The notes: generated from the letters alone by a model not told the origin. A stretch of DNA of 64,000 nucleotides from Kaistella haifensis DSM 19056 (GCF_000735695.2 NZ_JASZ02000006.1:1-64000); one strand, 5' to 3'. Shown: positions 1 through 8,785, counted from the first letter of the stretch. Numbers and translations are program-made.

Positions 1-170
<170 letters not shown>

Positions 171-249
171 TTAAAGCTCTAAGATACAAATTCTTGCAAT
201 AAAAAACAAGCTATTTTGAACCCAAAATACTAATAATCAGTAAATTATA

Positions 250-269
250 GGTGGTTTAAGGAGAGACTA
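250..269. repeat. Candidate terminal inverted repeat of the IS at the left edge
   Basis: The stretch ggtggtttaaggagagact lies about 90 bp upstream of the transposase start and could be the right terminal inverted repeat. The other end is outside the window, so neither the repeat partner nor a target duplication can be seen. The remaining bases from 159 to 414 are AT-rich and hold no other recognisable feature. Confidence 0.25.
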
Positions 270-414
270 TATAAACCAATAATGTGCCGAATTTTTCGAT
301 CATATCTAGCAAAAATCCCCAATCATCTTCTTTCGTTGATTAATTGTGGATTTCAGAATATTGCTTGTTTTTCTTTATTAAAATTAAAGAGAATTTGAAT
401 TTTTAAATAGCGTT

Positions 415-1443
415 TTAATAATATTTTTTCTTCAGCCATAAACTTACCCGAACCAGCAAGATAAGCACCGGAACTTCAACCAAAGGGCCGATAACACCCA
501 CAAAAGCTTGGGGCGAATGAATCCCGAAAACAGCGATTGCTACAGCGATTGCAAGCTCGAAATTGTTTCCTGTTGCAGTGAAAGCGATTGATGCATTTTT
601 GTCGTAAGGTAATTTTAAAGCTTTTCCAACAAAGAAACTGATGAAAAAAGTGACAATAAAATAAATCACTAGCGGGACTGCAACTTTCAAGACATCAGAA
701 GGCAATTCAATGATTTTGTCGCCTTTCAAACTAAACATCAAAACGATGGTGAAAAGCAGCGCATACAAAGTAAATGGCGAAATAAAAGGAATGAATTTTC
801 GGTTGTACCATTCGGTTCCTTTGGATTTAATTAAAAAATATCTGCTCAAAAATCCGGCAAGAAAAGGAATTCCAAGATAGATGAAAACACTTTCGGCCAC
901 ATCGCTCATCGGAACAGAAATTTGGAAACTTCCGAAACCTAATTTTTGCGGCAAAATATTAATGAAAAACCATGCATAAATGCTATAAAAAATCAACTGA
1001 AAAACACTATTTAAAGCGACCAATAGCGCGGCGTATTCACGGTTTCCTTTTGCCAAATCGTTCCAAACCAGCACCATTGCGATACATCTTGCGAGTCCAA
1101 TCAAGATTAATCCCATCATATAATCAGGTTCGTCTCTAAGGAAAACGATCGCTAAAATGAACATCAAAATTGGTCCAATTACCCAGTTCAATAGCAACGA
1201 AACCGACATGGCTTTGGTGTCTTTGAAAGCTTTTGGTAAAAGTGAATAATCCACTTTTGTTAGTGGAGGATACATCATCACGATCAATCCGATTGCTAAC
1301 GGAATATTTGTAGAACCTACCGAAATCATTTGGGTTTTCTCTGCAATACTTGGAAAAAAATAACCAATTCCGATTCCCAAAAGCATCGCTAAAAATATCC
1401 AAAGCGTAAGAAATCGATCGAGAAATTTGAGTTTTGGTTGCAT
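415..1443 (-). CDS. acr3: ACR3-family arsenite efflux permease
   Basis: This 342-residue inner-membrane protein has about ten hydrophobic segments and the ACR3 hallmarks: [11 protein letters not shown] near residue 57, [16 protein letters not shown] with the conserved transport cysteine at about 120, and [14 protein letters not shown] near the C-terminus. ACR3 proteins export arsenite using the proton-motive force. It is the last gene of the arsR-DUF6428-arsC-acr3 operon and begins 3 bp after the arsenate reductase, so arsenite made by that enzyme would be exported here. Length matches the family (about 340-350). Confidence 0.95.
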   Translation of the reverse strand: MQPKLKFLDRFLTLWIFLAMLLGIGIGYFFPSIAEKTQMISVGSTNIPLAIGLIVMMYPPLTKVDYSLLPKAFKDTKAMSVSLLLNWVIGPILMFILAIVFLRDEPDYMMGLILIGLARCIAMVLVWNDLAKGNREYAALLVALNSVFQLIFYSIYAWFFINILPQKLGFGSFQISVPMSDVAESVFIYLGIPFLAGFLSRYFLIKSKGTEWYNRKFIPFISPFTLYALLFTIVLMFSLKGDKIIELPSDVLKVAVPLVIYFIVTFFISFFVGKALKLPYDKNASIAFTATGNNFELAIAVAIAVFGIHSPQAFVGVIGPLVEVPVLILLVRVSLWLKKKYY

Positions 1444-1446
1444 TTT

Positions 1447-2061
1447 TTAAGATTTAATTTGAGAAAAAACAAAGAACATTTCCGAAGCAATTTGCAAACT
1501 TCTTTCTGCGTAAACTTCGTTTTGTTGAGGAGTATTATCAGAAACTTTTGGATCTTCAAAAGTGATTGGGATTCGTTTTTCGGTCCCTGCGATGAAAGGG
1601 CAACCGCCATCAGCTTGAGAACAAGTCATAATCGCTGCGAAACCATTTTCCGGGTTGAAAGCGTGATCGTATTTTTTTGAAAATCCAATGATTGGTTTGC
1701 TATTTTCATCAAATTTAATGGCATAAACAGGATTTGGTTCAGCAGAAATTTTCAACACCTGAAACCCTTGAGTGCTCAATGTTTCTGCAACTTTCGGAAA
1801 CAACGCGGTTTCTTCAGTTCCGCCGGAATAGCAACTCACATTTGGAACTTTGTAAAAAGCGGCTGCAACTTGTGCCCAAACCTGTGATAGATGGCTTCTT
1901 CGGGAATTGTGGGTGCAAATAAAATTGAGATTTATAGGCAGATTTTTATCTTTTTTATCTTGAATAAAATCGATAAGTGGTTGTAAAGTTGCTTTTCTTT
2001 CGTCCGTGATTTTAAAGTTTTCTACAAGTCCGGAAATTGTTTTTGATAGCGTAGGATTCAT
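1447..2061 (-). CDS. arsC: Thioredoxin-type arsenate reductase (LMW phosphatase-like)
   Basis: The start is set at the ATG at 2059-2061 because a longer in-frame start at 2106 would overlap the upstream gene by 26 bp; the chosen form has 204 residues. The phosphatase P-loop ICTHNSRRS supplies C-X5-R (Cys49, Arg55), and MTCSQADGGCPF supplies a C-X6-C pair (Cys147, Cys154). This is the three-cysteine arrangement of thioredoxin-coupled ArsC enzymes that reduce arsenate to arsenite. The protein is longer than classical ArsC (about 130), with an N-terminal helical extension and an insertion typical of the Bacteroidetes form. It lies between DUF6428 and acr3. Confidence 0.85.
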   Translation of the reverse strand: MNPTLSKTISGLVENFKITDERKATLQPLIDFIQDKKDKNLPINLNFICTHNSRRSHLSQVWAQVAAAFYKVPNVSCYSGGTEETALFPKVAETLSTQGFQVLKISAEPNPVYAIKFDENSKPIIGFSKKYDHAFNPENGFAAIMTCSQADGGCPFIAGTEKRIPITFEDPKVSDNTPQQNEVYAERSLQIASEMFFVFSQIKS

Positions 2062-2080
2062 GTTTATTTTGATTTTGTAA

Positions 2081-2548
2081 TTAGCAGCAACCAGAATTTG
2101 GGGCACATTTTGAAACAGGTTTCAGTTCGGATAGATTTCTTTTCACCTTTTCGCTGGGAATTCCACACGCATCCTGAGCCAAACAAGCTGTCATTTTATT
2201 GCGCAAAACAAATGTTTTTCCATTGAATTCCAAATCGTATTTTCCGATGGTTTCGCTTTGATATTCCACCTCGATTTCGTGGTCTTCAATTCCCAATTTT
2301 TCTTCGGAAAGTTTGATAATGTTTAGTAATTTTCCTGGTTTCAAGCGGTGTTCAAGATCGTCGGCATTCCAAAGTTGAAAATTCACCACTTTTTCATTGC
2401 GAATTACGCCGCCGCAATCGATGAAATTTTTGTTGATCATTCCGACTTCCGTTACATGAAAATGTTCTGGAACGAAAGTCCCGTTTTCCAATTGAAATTC
2501 AACATTTTCTAATGTTGGCAAAATCTGTTTTACTGCTGAAAGTTTCAT
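2081..2548 (-). CDS. DUF6428 arsenic-operon protein
   Basis: This 155-residue protein matches the DUF6428 family found in Bacteroidetes arsenic operons; its biochemical role is not established. It has no signal peptide or membrane segment. Five cysteines are visible, including CLAQDAC near residue 125 and a C-terminal CAPNSGCC tail, which is suggestive of thiol coordination of arsenite, although that is inference. It is the second gene of the operon and is followed after 19 bp by the arsenate reductase. Confidence 0.8.
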   Translation of the reverse strand: MKLSAVKQILPTLENVEFQLENGTFVPEHFHVTEVGMINKNFIDCGGVIRNEKVVNFQLWNADDLEHRLKPGKLLNIIKLSEEKLGIEDHEIEVEYQSETIGKYDLEFNGKTFVLRNKMTACLAQDACGIPSEKVKRNLSELKPVSKCAPNSGCC

Positions 2549-2572
2549 TGTATTTGATTTTATAGTTTTAAT

Positions 2573-2593
2573 GCAATATTGCGATATAGATAA
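2573..2593. promoter_or_regulatory. ArsR-type operator copy between arsR and DUF6428
   Basis: The perfect 10-bp palindrome GCAATATTGC at 2573-2582 is followed by GATATAGATAA. It shares GCAATATT-CGATA with the site upstream of arsR at 2954-2966. The position, between arsR and the rest of the operon, suggests a second ArsR site; binding is inferred. Confidence 0.5.
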
Positions 2594-2605
2594 TTAAAAA
2601 AATGC

Positions 2606-2932
2606 TTAGCAGCATTTGGATTTGGCAACAGTTTGTACAATAGACGAAAAATAAGCATTGAAAATCTTAATTGTTTCCTCATCAATACAATAGCAGATTG
2701 AATTTCCTTCGATATTTCCTTTGATAATTCCTGCGTTTTTAAGTTCTTTTAAATGCTGAGAAACCGTCGGTTGTGCCAACGGAAGTTCATTCACGATATC
2801 GCCGCAAATGCATTCATTTACTTTCATTAGATATTCGATAATAGCAATTCGAGCCGGATGTCCCATTGCTTTTGCGATGGTTGCCATTTTATTTTGGTTC
2901 TCGGTAAAATGTTCAGTTTTTGTTGCGCCCAT
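2606..2932 (-). CDS. arsR: ArsR-family metalloregulator
   Basis: This 108-residue winged-helix repressor has the ArsR/SmtB core: AMGHPARIAIIEYL, the metal-box region ECICGDIVNEL, and the recognition helix AQPTVSQHLKELKNAG. It ends in a KCC motif that could add arsenite ligands. The CICGD element resembles the CVCDL arsenite box, with two close cysteines. It heads the arsenic operon, and a 16-bp perfect palindrome lies 15 bp upstream of its start. Repression relieved by arsenite is the expected mode from the family. Confidence 0.93.
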   Translation of the reverse strand: MGATKTEHFTENQNKMATIAKAMGHPARIAIIEYLMKVNECICGDIVNELPLAQPTVSQHLKELKNAGIIKGNIEGNSICYCIDEETIKIFNAYFSSIVQTVAKSKCC

Positions 2933-2946
2933 TTTTTTTATCTATT

Positions 2947-2962
2947 TAATATTGCAATATTA
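2947..2962. promoter_or_regulatory. ArsR operator palindrome
   Basis: TAATATTGCAATATTA is a 16-bp perfect palindrome just upstream of arsR, where an autoregulatory operator would lie. The adjoining ACGATAAATAAG resembles the sequence next to the second site at 2573. The role as operator is inferred from position and symmetry. Confidence 0.6.
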
Positions 2963-3020
2963 CGATAAATAAGATTTACACCAAACATTTCATTTAATTA
3001 TTTTTAAAAACATGATATTT

Positions 3021-4163
3021 CTAACCTAAAAAGTCTTTGATTTTAGAAGATGCATCAGCGATGGTTTCTTCTTTTTTCGCAAAACAGAAACGAATCATTC
3101 CAGTGTTGGTTTCCTCATGATAGAACGCCGAAAGTGGAATAGTTGCAACTTTTGCTTGTTCTGTTAGCCAAATTGCAAATTCTTTATCTGAAATATTCGA
3201 TATGTTTTCATAACCCAATACCTGAAAATATCCGGCTTCGGCTTTTTCTTTTAATGAAAACGGAAGATTCTTGAATTCATTGAGGAAAAAATCTCTTTTT
3301 TGTTGCATGATTTTTCGGTTTTCTTCAGCATCAAAGATTTCGAGATATTTTGCTAAAGCATATTGTGAAGGCGAATTCACGCTAAAACTTAAATATTGAT
3401 GAACACGGCGATAGGCGAGGGTAAGTTCCTCCGAAGCCAAGATATAACCCACTTTCCAGCCGGTGATGTGAAACATTTTACCAAAAGAAAATATACTGAA
3501 ACATCTTTCGCGAAGTTTTGGATGATGAAAAGCGCTACAAAATTCGTTCTCATCATAAGTGAGAATATCGTAAACTTCATCGGAAATTACGATGATTTCT
3601 GTAGAATCTATGATCGACGCAAGTTGATCCCAATCGGATTTTTTCCAAATTTTCCCGGAAGGATTATGTGGTGAATTGATGATTATCGCTTTTGTTTTCT
3701 CTGATATTGCATTTTTCAATATATCAAAATCCACTTCAAAGTCGTTTTTTAAACTCACAAAAACCGGCAAACCGCCATTCATTTCAATTGCTGGAACATA
3801 CGAATCGTACGAAGGCTCCAAAACGATCACTTCGTCATCAAAACCAATAATCGCGGCTAGTGCAGTGTAAATCGCGTACGTTGCTCCCGGAGAAATGGTG
3901 ATGTTTTCATTGACCAAGGAAATCGGCAGTTTTCTATTTTGGTTAAAGGTGATAAGATTTTCAACCAATACAGGAAGTCCGCTCATGGGTGCGTATTGAT
4001 TAAATTTTTTCTCGGTTCCTTCAGCGAGAAGTTTTTTCAGTCGGTCATCAACTTCATAATCGGGGAAACCTTGTGAAAGATTTACCGCGTTGTTTCGTTG
4101 TGCAAGCGCCGTCATTTCAGAGAATATCGTAAGGTCTTTGCCTGAATGTTTTCTTTTAATCAT
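3021..4163 (-). CDS. Methionine-type aminotransferase (PLP fold I)
   Basis: This 380-residue class I/II aminotransferase resembles E. coli YbdL (methionine aminotransferase). Visible landmarks are NLSQGFPDY near residue 30, the PLP-contact stretch SPGATYAIYTA, NSPHNPSGKIW, the DEVYDILTY aspartate, and the Schiff-base lysine in FSFGKMFHITGWKVGY. A cytosolic role in transaminating methionine or its keto acid is inferred from the family. It is monocistronic, and a TAAATTTG promoter box ends only 5 bp before the start codon. Confidence 0.88.
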   Translation of the reverse strand: MIKRKHSGKDLTIFSEMTALAQRNNAVNLSQGFPDYEVDDRLKKLLAEGTEKKFNQYAPMSGLPVLVENLITFNQNRKLPISLVNENITISPGATYAIYTALAAIIGFDDEVIVLEPSYDSYVPAIEMNGGLPVFVSLKNDFEVDFDILKNAISEKTKAIIINSPHNPSGKIWKKSDWDQLASIIDSTEIIVISDEVYDILTYDENEFCSAFHHPKLRERCFSIFSFGKMFHITGWKVGYILASEELTLAYRRVHQYLSFSVNSPSQYALAKYLEIFDAEENRKIMQQKRDFFLNEFKNLPFSLKEKAEAGYFQVLGYENISNISDKEFAIWLTEQAKVATIPLSAFYHEETNTGMIRFCFAKKEETIADASSKIKDFLG

Positions 4164-4168
4164 ATCAT

Positions 4169-4176
4169 CAAATTTA
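4169..4176 (-). promoter_or_regulatory. Promoter -7 box of the aminotransferase gene
   Basis: TAAATTTG on the minus strand matches the Bacteroidetes -7 consensus TAnnTTTG. It ends 5 bp before the ATG, so transcription would start at or very near the start codon. No clear -33 TTTG is visible. Confidence 0.45.
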
Positions 4177-4239
4177 AAAATAAACTTTAAGATTTGTTTT
4201 AAAATTTATTTGTTACTTTTAAACTTCAAAAAAATAATT

Positions 4240-5256
4240 ATGAAAAACCTTTTTCTTCCGCTATTTTCGGTGGTGATGCTTAGCAGTTGTGCTTCTGTGA
4301 ACTATTCTTATGATGGTAAAGTATTTAAACAATCATTAGAAACTATTTCGCAACAGGATTTAAAGAAAAATCTTTATGTGATTGCTTCCGACGAAATGGG
4401 AGGTCGCGATACCGGAAGTCCAGGACAGAAAAAAGCCGGTGAATATATGATTAAGCAATATATGGAAATGGGTATTTCTCATCCAGATCGAATGAATTCT
4501 TATTACCAAAAAATTCCTGCAGCTAGTTTGAATACAGGAAGAGGGCGTGGTTTGCCAGATTCTGAAAATATTTTAGCTTTTATCAAAGGAACAGAAAAAC
4601 CCGAAGAAATCATCGTGGTTTCTGCACATTACGATCATGTAGGAACCAAAAATGGTGTGGTTTTCAACGGAGCTGATGACGATGGAAGTGGAACTGTTGC
4701 GGTAATGCAAATTGCAAAAGCTTTCCAGAATGCGAAAAAATCGGGACATGGACCGAAAAGATCGATACTCTTTCTTCATGTAACCGGCGAAGAACATGGA
4801 TTGTTGGGATCAAAATTTTATGCTGAAAACCCGATTTTCCCGATGGCAAATACCGTAGCTAATCTTAATATTGATATGATCGGAAGATGCGATCCTGAAA
4901 ATTGCGGAAAAAATTATGTGTATGTAATTGGCTCCGAAATGTTGAGTTCAGATTTAAAGAAAATTAATGTGGAAGCCAATAATAAAGTAACCCAAATGGA
5001 GCTAAATTATAAATATGACGATCCAAAAGATCCGCAAAGATTGTATTACCGTTCCGATCATTATAATTTTGCCAAAAACGGCGTTCCGGTTGCTTTTTTC
5101 TTTGATGGAATTCATGAAGATTACCATCAGCCAACCGATGACGCTGATAAAATTGATTATGAAGCGCTTCAGAAACGCGCTCAACTTGTTTTCGCAACTG
5201 CCTGGGAATTGGCAAATAGAAAAGATAGAATTGTGGTCGATAAAAAAAATCAGTAG
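4240..5256 (+). CDS. M28-family zinc peptidase, lipoprotein
   Basis: The ATG at 4240 is chosen because it starts a lipoprotein signal peptide (MKNLFLPLFSVVMLSSC, lipobox cysteine 17); a longer reading from 4090 would overlap the divergent gene. The 338-residue protein carries the M28 metal and catalytic residues: His in SAHYDHVG, Asp in GADDDGSGT, Glu-Glu in TGEEHGLLGS, Asp in NIDMIGR, and the last His in EDYHQPTDD. It should be a membrane-anchored aminopeptidase facing the periplasm or surface. A strong terminator follows at 5281. Confidence 0.92.
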   Translation: MKNLFLPLFSVVMLSSCASVNYSYDGKVFKQSLETISQQDLKKNLYVIASDEMGGRDTGSPGQKKAGEYMIKQYMEMGISHPDRMNSYYQKIPAASLNTGRGRGLPDSENILAFIKGTEKPEEIIVVSAHYDHVGTKNGVVFNGADDDGSGTVAVMQIAKAFQNAKKSGHGPKRSILFLHVTGEEHGLLGSKFYAENPIFPMANTVANLNIDMIGRCDPENCGKNYVYVIGSEMLSSDLKKINVEANNKVTQMELNYKYDDPKDPQRLYYRSDHYNFAKNGVPVAFFFDGIHEDYHQPTDDADKIDYEALQKRAQLVFATAWELANRKDRIVVDKKNQ

Positions 5257-5280
5257 AAAATCTCAAGATCCAAAATAATT

Positions 5281-5311
5281 ACTCTGTTGCTTTTGCAGCG
5301 GAGTTTTTGTT
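5281..5311 (+). terminator. Rho-independent terminator after the M28 peptidase
   Basis: A fully paired 10-bp stem (ACTCTGTTGC with GCAGCGGAGT, including G-U pairs) closes a TTTT loop and is followed by a T-rich tract. Its right arm sits beside the promoter of the tRNA gene. Confidence 0.85.
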
Positions 5312-5324
5312 TTTTGTACATTTG
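5292..5324 (+). promoter_or_regulatory. Promoter of tRNA-Arg
   Basis: TTTG at 5292-5295 and TACATTTG at 5317-5324 are 21 bp apart, matching the Bacteroidetes -33/-7 promoter. Transcription would begin about where the mature tRNA starts (5331). The -33 element lies inside the preceding terminator hairpin. Confidence 0.7.
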
Positions 5325-5330
5325 ATCGTC

Positions 5331-5402
5331 GGCTCCATAGTTCAACGGATAGAATAGAAGTTTCCTAAACTTTAGATCCAAGTTCGATTCTTGGTGGAGT
5401 CA
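5331..5402 (+). tRNA. tRNA-Arg (anticodon CCT)
   Basis: The sequence folds as a complete cloverleaf. The acceptor arm is GGCTCCA with TGGAGTC (one G-U pair), the D stem is GTTC with GAAT, and the anticodon stem GAAGT/ACTTT closes a TTCCTAA loop with anticodon CCT. A 4-nt variable region is followed by T stem CCAAG/CTTGG with loop TTCGATT. Discriminator A is at 5402. CCA is not encoded. Confidence 0.95.
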
Positions 5403-5701
5403 CTTTCCGCAAATAAGAGAATCCGCTGTTTAGCAACGGATTCAATAGATAAAAACATCTCATTTTTTAATTAGACAACAACAAAAAAGAGAAGCCGACG
5501 ATGCTTCTCTTAAATTTTTATATCAATTTAATGGTATTTCTGTGGATATTGAAATAGAAAAAAGTCCTCATTCTCTCTTATTTTCATAGTAAATTTAATA
5601 CAATTTTTAATAAGTAATGTAAACTAAATGTTAAAAAACACTTTTTATTCACATTTTTTTGTGGATAAAGTACCTAAATTGAATGTTAAATCATCATTAT
5701 G
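5403..5701. other. Non-coding stretch between tRNA-Arg and uvrA
   Basis: No gene is seen. An imperfect hairpin at 5419-5443 (GAATCCG...CGGATTC) without a T-run lies after the tRNA and may help end or process its transcript. A strong minus-strand terminator at 5483-5511 serves uvrA. The rest is AT-rich. Confidence 0.6.
5483..5511 (-). terminator. Terminator of uvrA
   Basis: On the minus strand a perfect 9-bp stem (AAGAGAAGC with GCTTCTCTT) and 7-nt loop are followed directly by a T-run. This is a typical intrinsic terminator, 190 bp downstream of the uvrA stop codon. Confidence 0.8.
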
Positions 5702-8488
5702 TTACAGTTTTTCCTTTAAATATTTCGCCGTATGTGATTTTTTATCCTTAATTAAATCTTCCGGAGTTCCTGCAAAAACCACCTCACCACCGTGTTTTCC
5801 TGCTTCCGGACCGATGTCGATGATGTAATCTGCAGATTTGATGATGTCGGGTTGATGCTCAATAACAATCACCGAATGTCCCAATTCAATCAAAGCTTGA
5901 AGGGAAGTCAACAATTTATTGATGTCGTGAAAATGCAAACCAGTAGAAGGTTCATCGAAAATGAAAAGTGTTTTATCGTTGGAAACACCCTTCACAAGGA
6001 AAGAAGCTAGTTTCACCCTTTGAGCTTCACCGCCAGAAAGAGTAGAAGAGCTTTGCCCGAGTTGAAGATATCCCAAACCTACTTCCTGCAGTGGTTTCAG
6101 TTTGGTCACAATTTTCTGCTCGTCGTTTTCGCTGAAAAATTCCAATGCTTCATCCACGGTCATGTGGAGGACATCCGAAATGTTTTTTTCATCAAATTTG
6201 ATTTCAAGAATTTCGTTTTTGAAGCGCGTTCCGTGGCAAGTTTCGCATTCCAATTCGATATCAGCCATAAACTGCATCGAAACGTTGATTACGCCTTCGC
6301 CCTTGCATTCATCGCATCTTCCGCCATCTACGTTGAACGAAAAATGTTTTGGTTTCAAACCTTGCAATTTCGCGAGTTTTTGTTTGGAAAAAAGATCCCT
6401 AATATCGTCGTAGGCCTTCAAATAGGTTACAGGATTGGATCGCGAAGATTTTCCGATTGGGTTCTGGTCAATCAGTTCTATATTTTTGATGAGTTTTTTA
6501 GGGAATTCCACCGAATCATAATCGGCTTTTTTTCCGCCCATTCCCAATTGAATTTGAATGTCGTTCGTGAGAATTTCTTTCATCAATGTTGATTTTCCAC
6601 TTCCCGAAACTCCGGAAATCACGACCAAACTTTCCAATGGAATATTGACATCGATGTTTTTCAGATTGTTTTGTCGCGCACCTTTTATTTGAATAAATTC
6701 CTTTGCTTTTCGTCGTTTTTCAGGAACTTTAATTTCTAATTTTCCTGTTAAATATTGAGCGGTAAGTGAATCTGAATTTTTCAATTCTTTGAAATCTCCA
6801 GCAAAAACTAGCTCACCGCCAAGATATCCTGCTTCTGGACCAATATCGATGATATAATCGGCGGCTTTCATAACGTCTTCGTCATGTTCTACCACAATCA
6901 CTGTATTGCCCAAATCCCGAAGATTTATTAAGACTTCAATTAAATTTTCAGTATCCCGAGAATGCAATCCAATCGACGGTTCATCCAGAATATAAATGGA
7001 ACCAACTAAGGAACTTCCCAAAGATGTTGCAAGATTAATCCGTTGACTTTCGCCACCGGAAAGGGTGTTAGAAGTTCGGTTGAGCGTGAGATATCCTAAG
7101 CCAACTTTGTCTAAAAATTCAAGTCGGGTAGTGATTTCATAAAGCAACCGTTTTGCGATTTCTGCGTCGTGTTTATTGAGTCTTAAAGATTTGATTAATG
7201 GCAACAATTCATCCAATGGAAGCTCGATCATATCCTGAATATTATGTCCATCAATCTTCACGTACTGCGTTTCCTGGCGCAATCTCAATCCTTCGCAAGT
7301 CGGGCAAATGGTTTTTCCTCGAAATCGGGAAAGCATCACGCGATATTGAATTTTGTAAAGATTTTCCTCCACCATTTTGAAGAAGTTGTTGATCGAGGGG
7401 AAATTTCTGGAGTTATCGCCTTTCCAGAGAAAGTTTCTCTGCTCTTTACTAAGTTGATGATAGGGTTTATGAATAGGAAATTGCGTTCCTGCTTTTTTAA
7501 TGAATTCTTTCTTCCAATCGCTCATGGATTCACCTTTCCAACTGGCCACTGCGTCCTCATAAACCGATAGGTTCTTGTTGGGAATTACCAAATCTTCATC
7601 AATTCCAACGACTTTTCCGTATCCTTCACATTCCGGACAAGCTCCATAAGGATTATTAAAACTAAAAAAATGAACATTGGGTTCCATGAAAGTCATTCCG
7701 TCCAACTCAAATTTATTTGAAAATTCGGTGATTTTTCCGGTTTCGATATTTTTCAGTGAGCAATAACCATGACCTTCGTAAAACGCCATTTGAATAGAGT
7801 CGGCAAGTCTTTGCAAGAAGTTTTCATCCTCTTCATACCGAAAACGATCAATCACCAGCTGAATTTCCATGTCTTTTTCAGGAACAAATCCGAAACTCTC
7901 AAGATCTTCAATTCCTGCAACATTTCCATTGACTTCAATTCTTGTAAAACCTGATAATTTTAGCGTTTTCAGTTGCTCGTTGAATTTGGAAAGGTCAAAA
8001 TTCAATGGGTTTCTCAGTAGAAAAGTTTGGTTTTCATTTTTCTTAATGAAATCGATCACATCAGAAACCGAATCTTTCTTCACTTCCCGACCGGATATTG
8101 GCGAAAAAGTTCGTCCAACTCTTGCGAAAAACAACTTCAGATAATCGTAAACTTCGGTTGAAGTTCCGACGGTAGAGCGCGGATTCGAAGAAATTACTTT
8201 TTGTTGAATCGCGATCGAAGGCGCCAAACCTTTAATGTCGTCCACCTTCGGCTTTTCCAATTTTCCAAGAAATTGTCGTGCATAAGAACTTAAACTTTCT
8301 ACATATCTGCGCTGTCCTTCGGCATAAATGGTGTCGAAAGCCAGTGAAGATTTTCCGCTCCCGGAAACGCCCGTAATCACAATTAATTTATTCTTCGGAA
8401 GAAGAACATCGATGTGTTTCAGGTTGTTAAGATGAGCGTTCTTAACGAAAATTTGCTTTTTAATATCGATTTCTGGATTTTTAGTCAT
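5702..8488 (-). CDS. uvrA: Excinuclease ABC subunit A
   Basis: UvrA is the damage-sensing ATPase of nucleotide excision repair. The 928-residue protein has two ABC halves: Walker A GVSGSGKSS at 40-48 with signature LSGGESQRI, and GVSGSGKST in the second half with signature LSGGEAQRVKLA. The C-terminal zinc finger is intact (CDECKGEG and CETCHGTRF). The first zinc module is reduced: CPECEG at 284-289 is present, but the preceding CxxC is replaced by FSNKF, and a usual early cysteine pair reads SPISGRE. I believe this is a known Bacteroidetes form rather than a defect. A TATTTTTG box lies upstream. Confidence 0.96.
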   Translation of the reverse strand: MTKNPEIDIKKQIFVKNAHLNNLKHIDVLLPKNKLIVITGVSGSGKSSLAFDTIYAEGQRRYVESLSSYARQFLGKLEKPKVDDIKGLAPSIAIQQKVISSNPRSTVGTSTEVYDYLKLFFARVGRTFSPISGREVKKDSVSDVIDFIKKNENQTFLLRNPLNFDLSKFNEQLKTLKLSGFTRIEVNGNVAGIEDLESFGFVPEKDMEIQLVIDRFRYEEDENFLQRLADSIQMAFYEGHGYCSLKNIETGKITEFSNKFELDGMTFMEPNVHFFSFNNPYGACPECEGYGKVVGIDEDLVIPNKNLSVYEDAVASWKGESMSDWKKEFIKKAGTQFPIHKPYHQLSKEQRNFLWKGDNSRNFPSINNFFKMVEENLYKIQYRVMLSRFRGKTICPTCEGLRLRQETQYVKIDGHNIQDMIELPLDELLPLIKSLRLNKHDAEIAKRLLYEITTRLEFLDKVGLGYLTLNRTSNTLSGGESQRINLATSLGSSLVGSIYILDEPSIGLHSRDTENLIEVLINLRDLGNTVIVVEHDEDVMKAADYIIDIGPEAGYLGGELVFAGDFKELKNSDSLTAQYLTGKLEIKVPEKRRKAKEFIQIKGARQNNLKNIDVNIPLESLVVISGVSGSGKSTLMKEILTNDIQIQLGMGGKKADYDSVEFPKKLIKNIELIDQNPIGKSSRSNPVTYLKAYDDIRDLFSKQKLAKLQGLKPKHFSFNVDGGRCDECKGEGVINVSMQFMADIELECETCHGTRFKNEILEIKFDEKNISDVLHMTVDEALEFFSENDEQKIVTKLKPLQEVGLGYLQLGQSSSTLSGGEAQRVKLASFLVKGVSNDKTLFIFDEPSTGLHFHDINKLLTSLQALIELGHSVIVIEHQPDIIKSADYIIDIGPEAGKHGGEVVFAGTPEDLIKDKKSHTAKYLKEKL

Positions 8489-8506
8489 AGGTAAAATTGA
8501 GACCTA

Positions 8507-8514
8507 CAAAAATA
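8507..8514 (-). promoter_or_regulatory. Promoter -7 box of uvrA
   Basis: TATTTTTG on the minus strand fits TAnnTTTG and would give a leader of about 12 nt. No LexA-like palindrome is recognised nearby. Confidence 0.45.
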
Positions 8515-8654
8515 CGGTTTTTTGCTCAGAAACTTTCATAGACTTTCATTTTAAGTATCAGGAGATTTCCCACCAAAATATTATTTTTCTGCATTAAGAA
8601 TTAAGTAGTGAAATCATCAATTAATTATCTAATTATTTCATTGCACTATTAATT

Positions 8655-8677
8655 AAAAAAAGCCAAAATTTTTGGCT
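8655..8677 (-). terminator. Isolated minus-strand terminator-like hairpin
   Basis: AGCCAAAA and TTTTGGCT form a perfect 8-bp inverted repeat around a single T, with six A upstream that become a T-run on the minus strand. No minus-strand gene lies upstream in the window, so it may end a small RNA or insulate uvrA. Confidence 0.5.
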
Positions 8678-8756
8678 TTCAGATATTTACGACATACAGT
8701 TTTTTGAGCAGTATTTTATTCGTTTTTAAATGAAGTAAATATTACAGAAAAGCTTT

Positions 8757-8785
8757 TTTGTGACGAGAATAAGTGTTTATATTTG
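8757..8785 (+). promoter_or_regulatory. Promoter of the TonB-dependent receptor gene
   Basis: TTTG at 8757-8760 and TATATTTG at 8778-8785 are 17 bp apart. The predicted transcript has a leader of about 90 nt. Confidence 0.7.

Noticed and set aside
6020-6592. 190-codon plus-strand frame inside uvrA
   Set aside because: Antisense to well-conserved uvrA motifs; no recognisable protein features.
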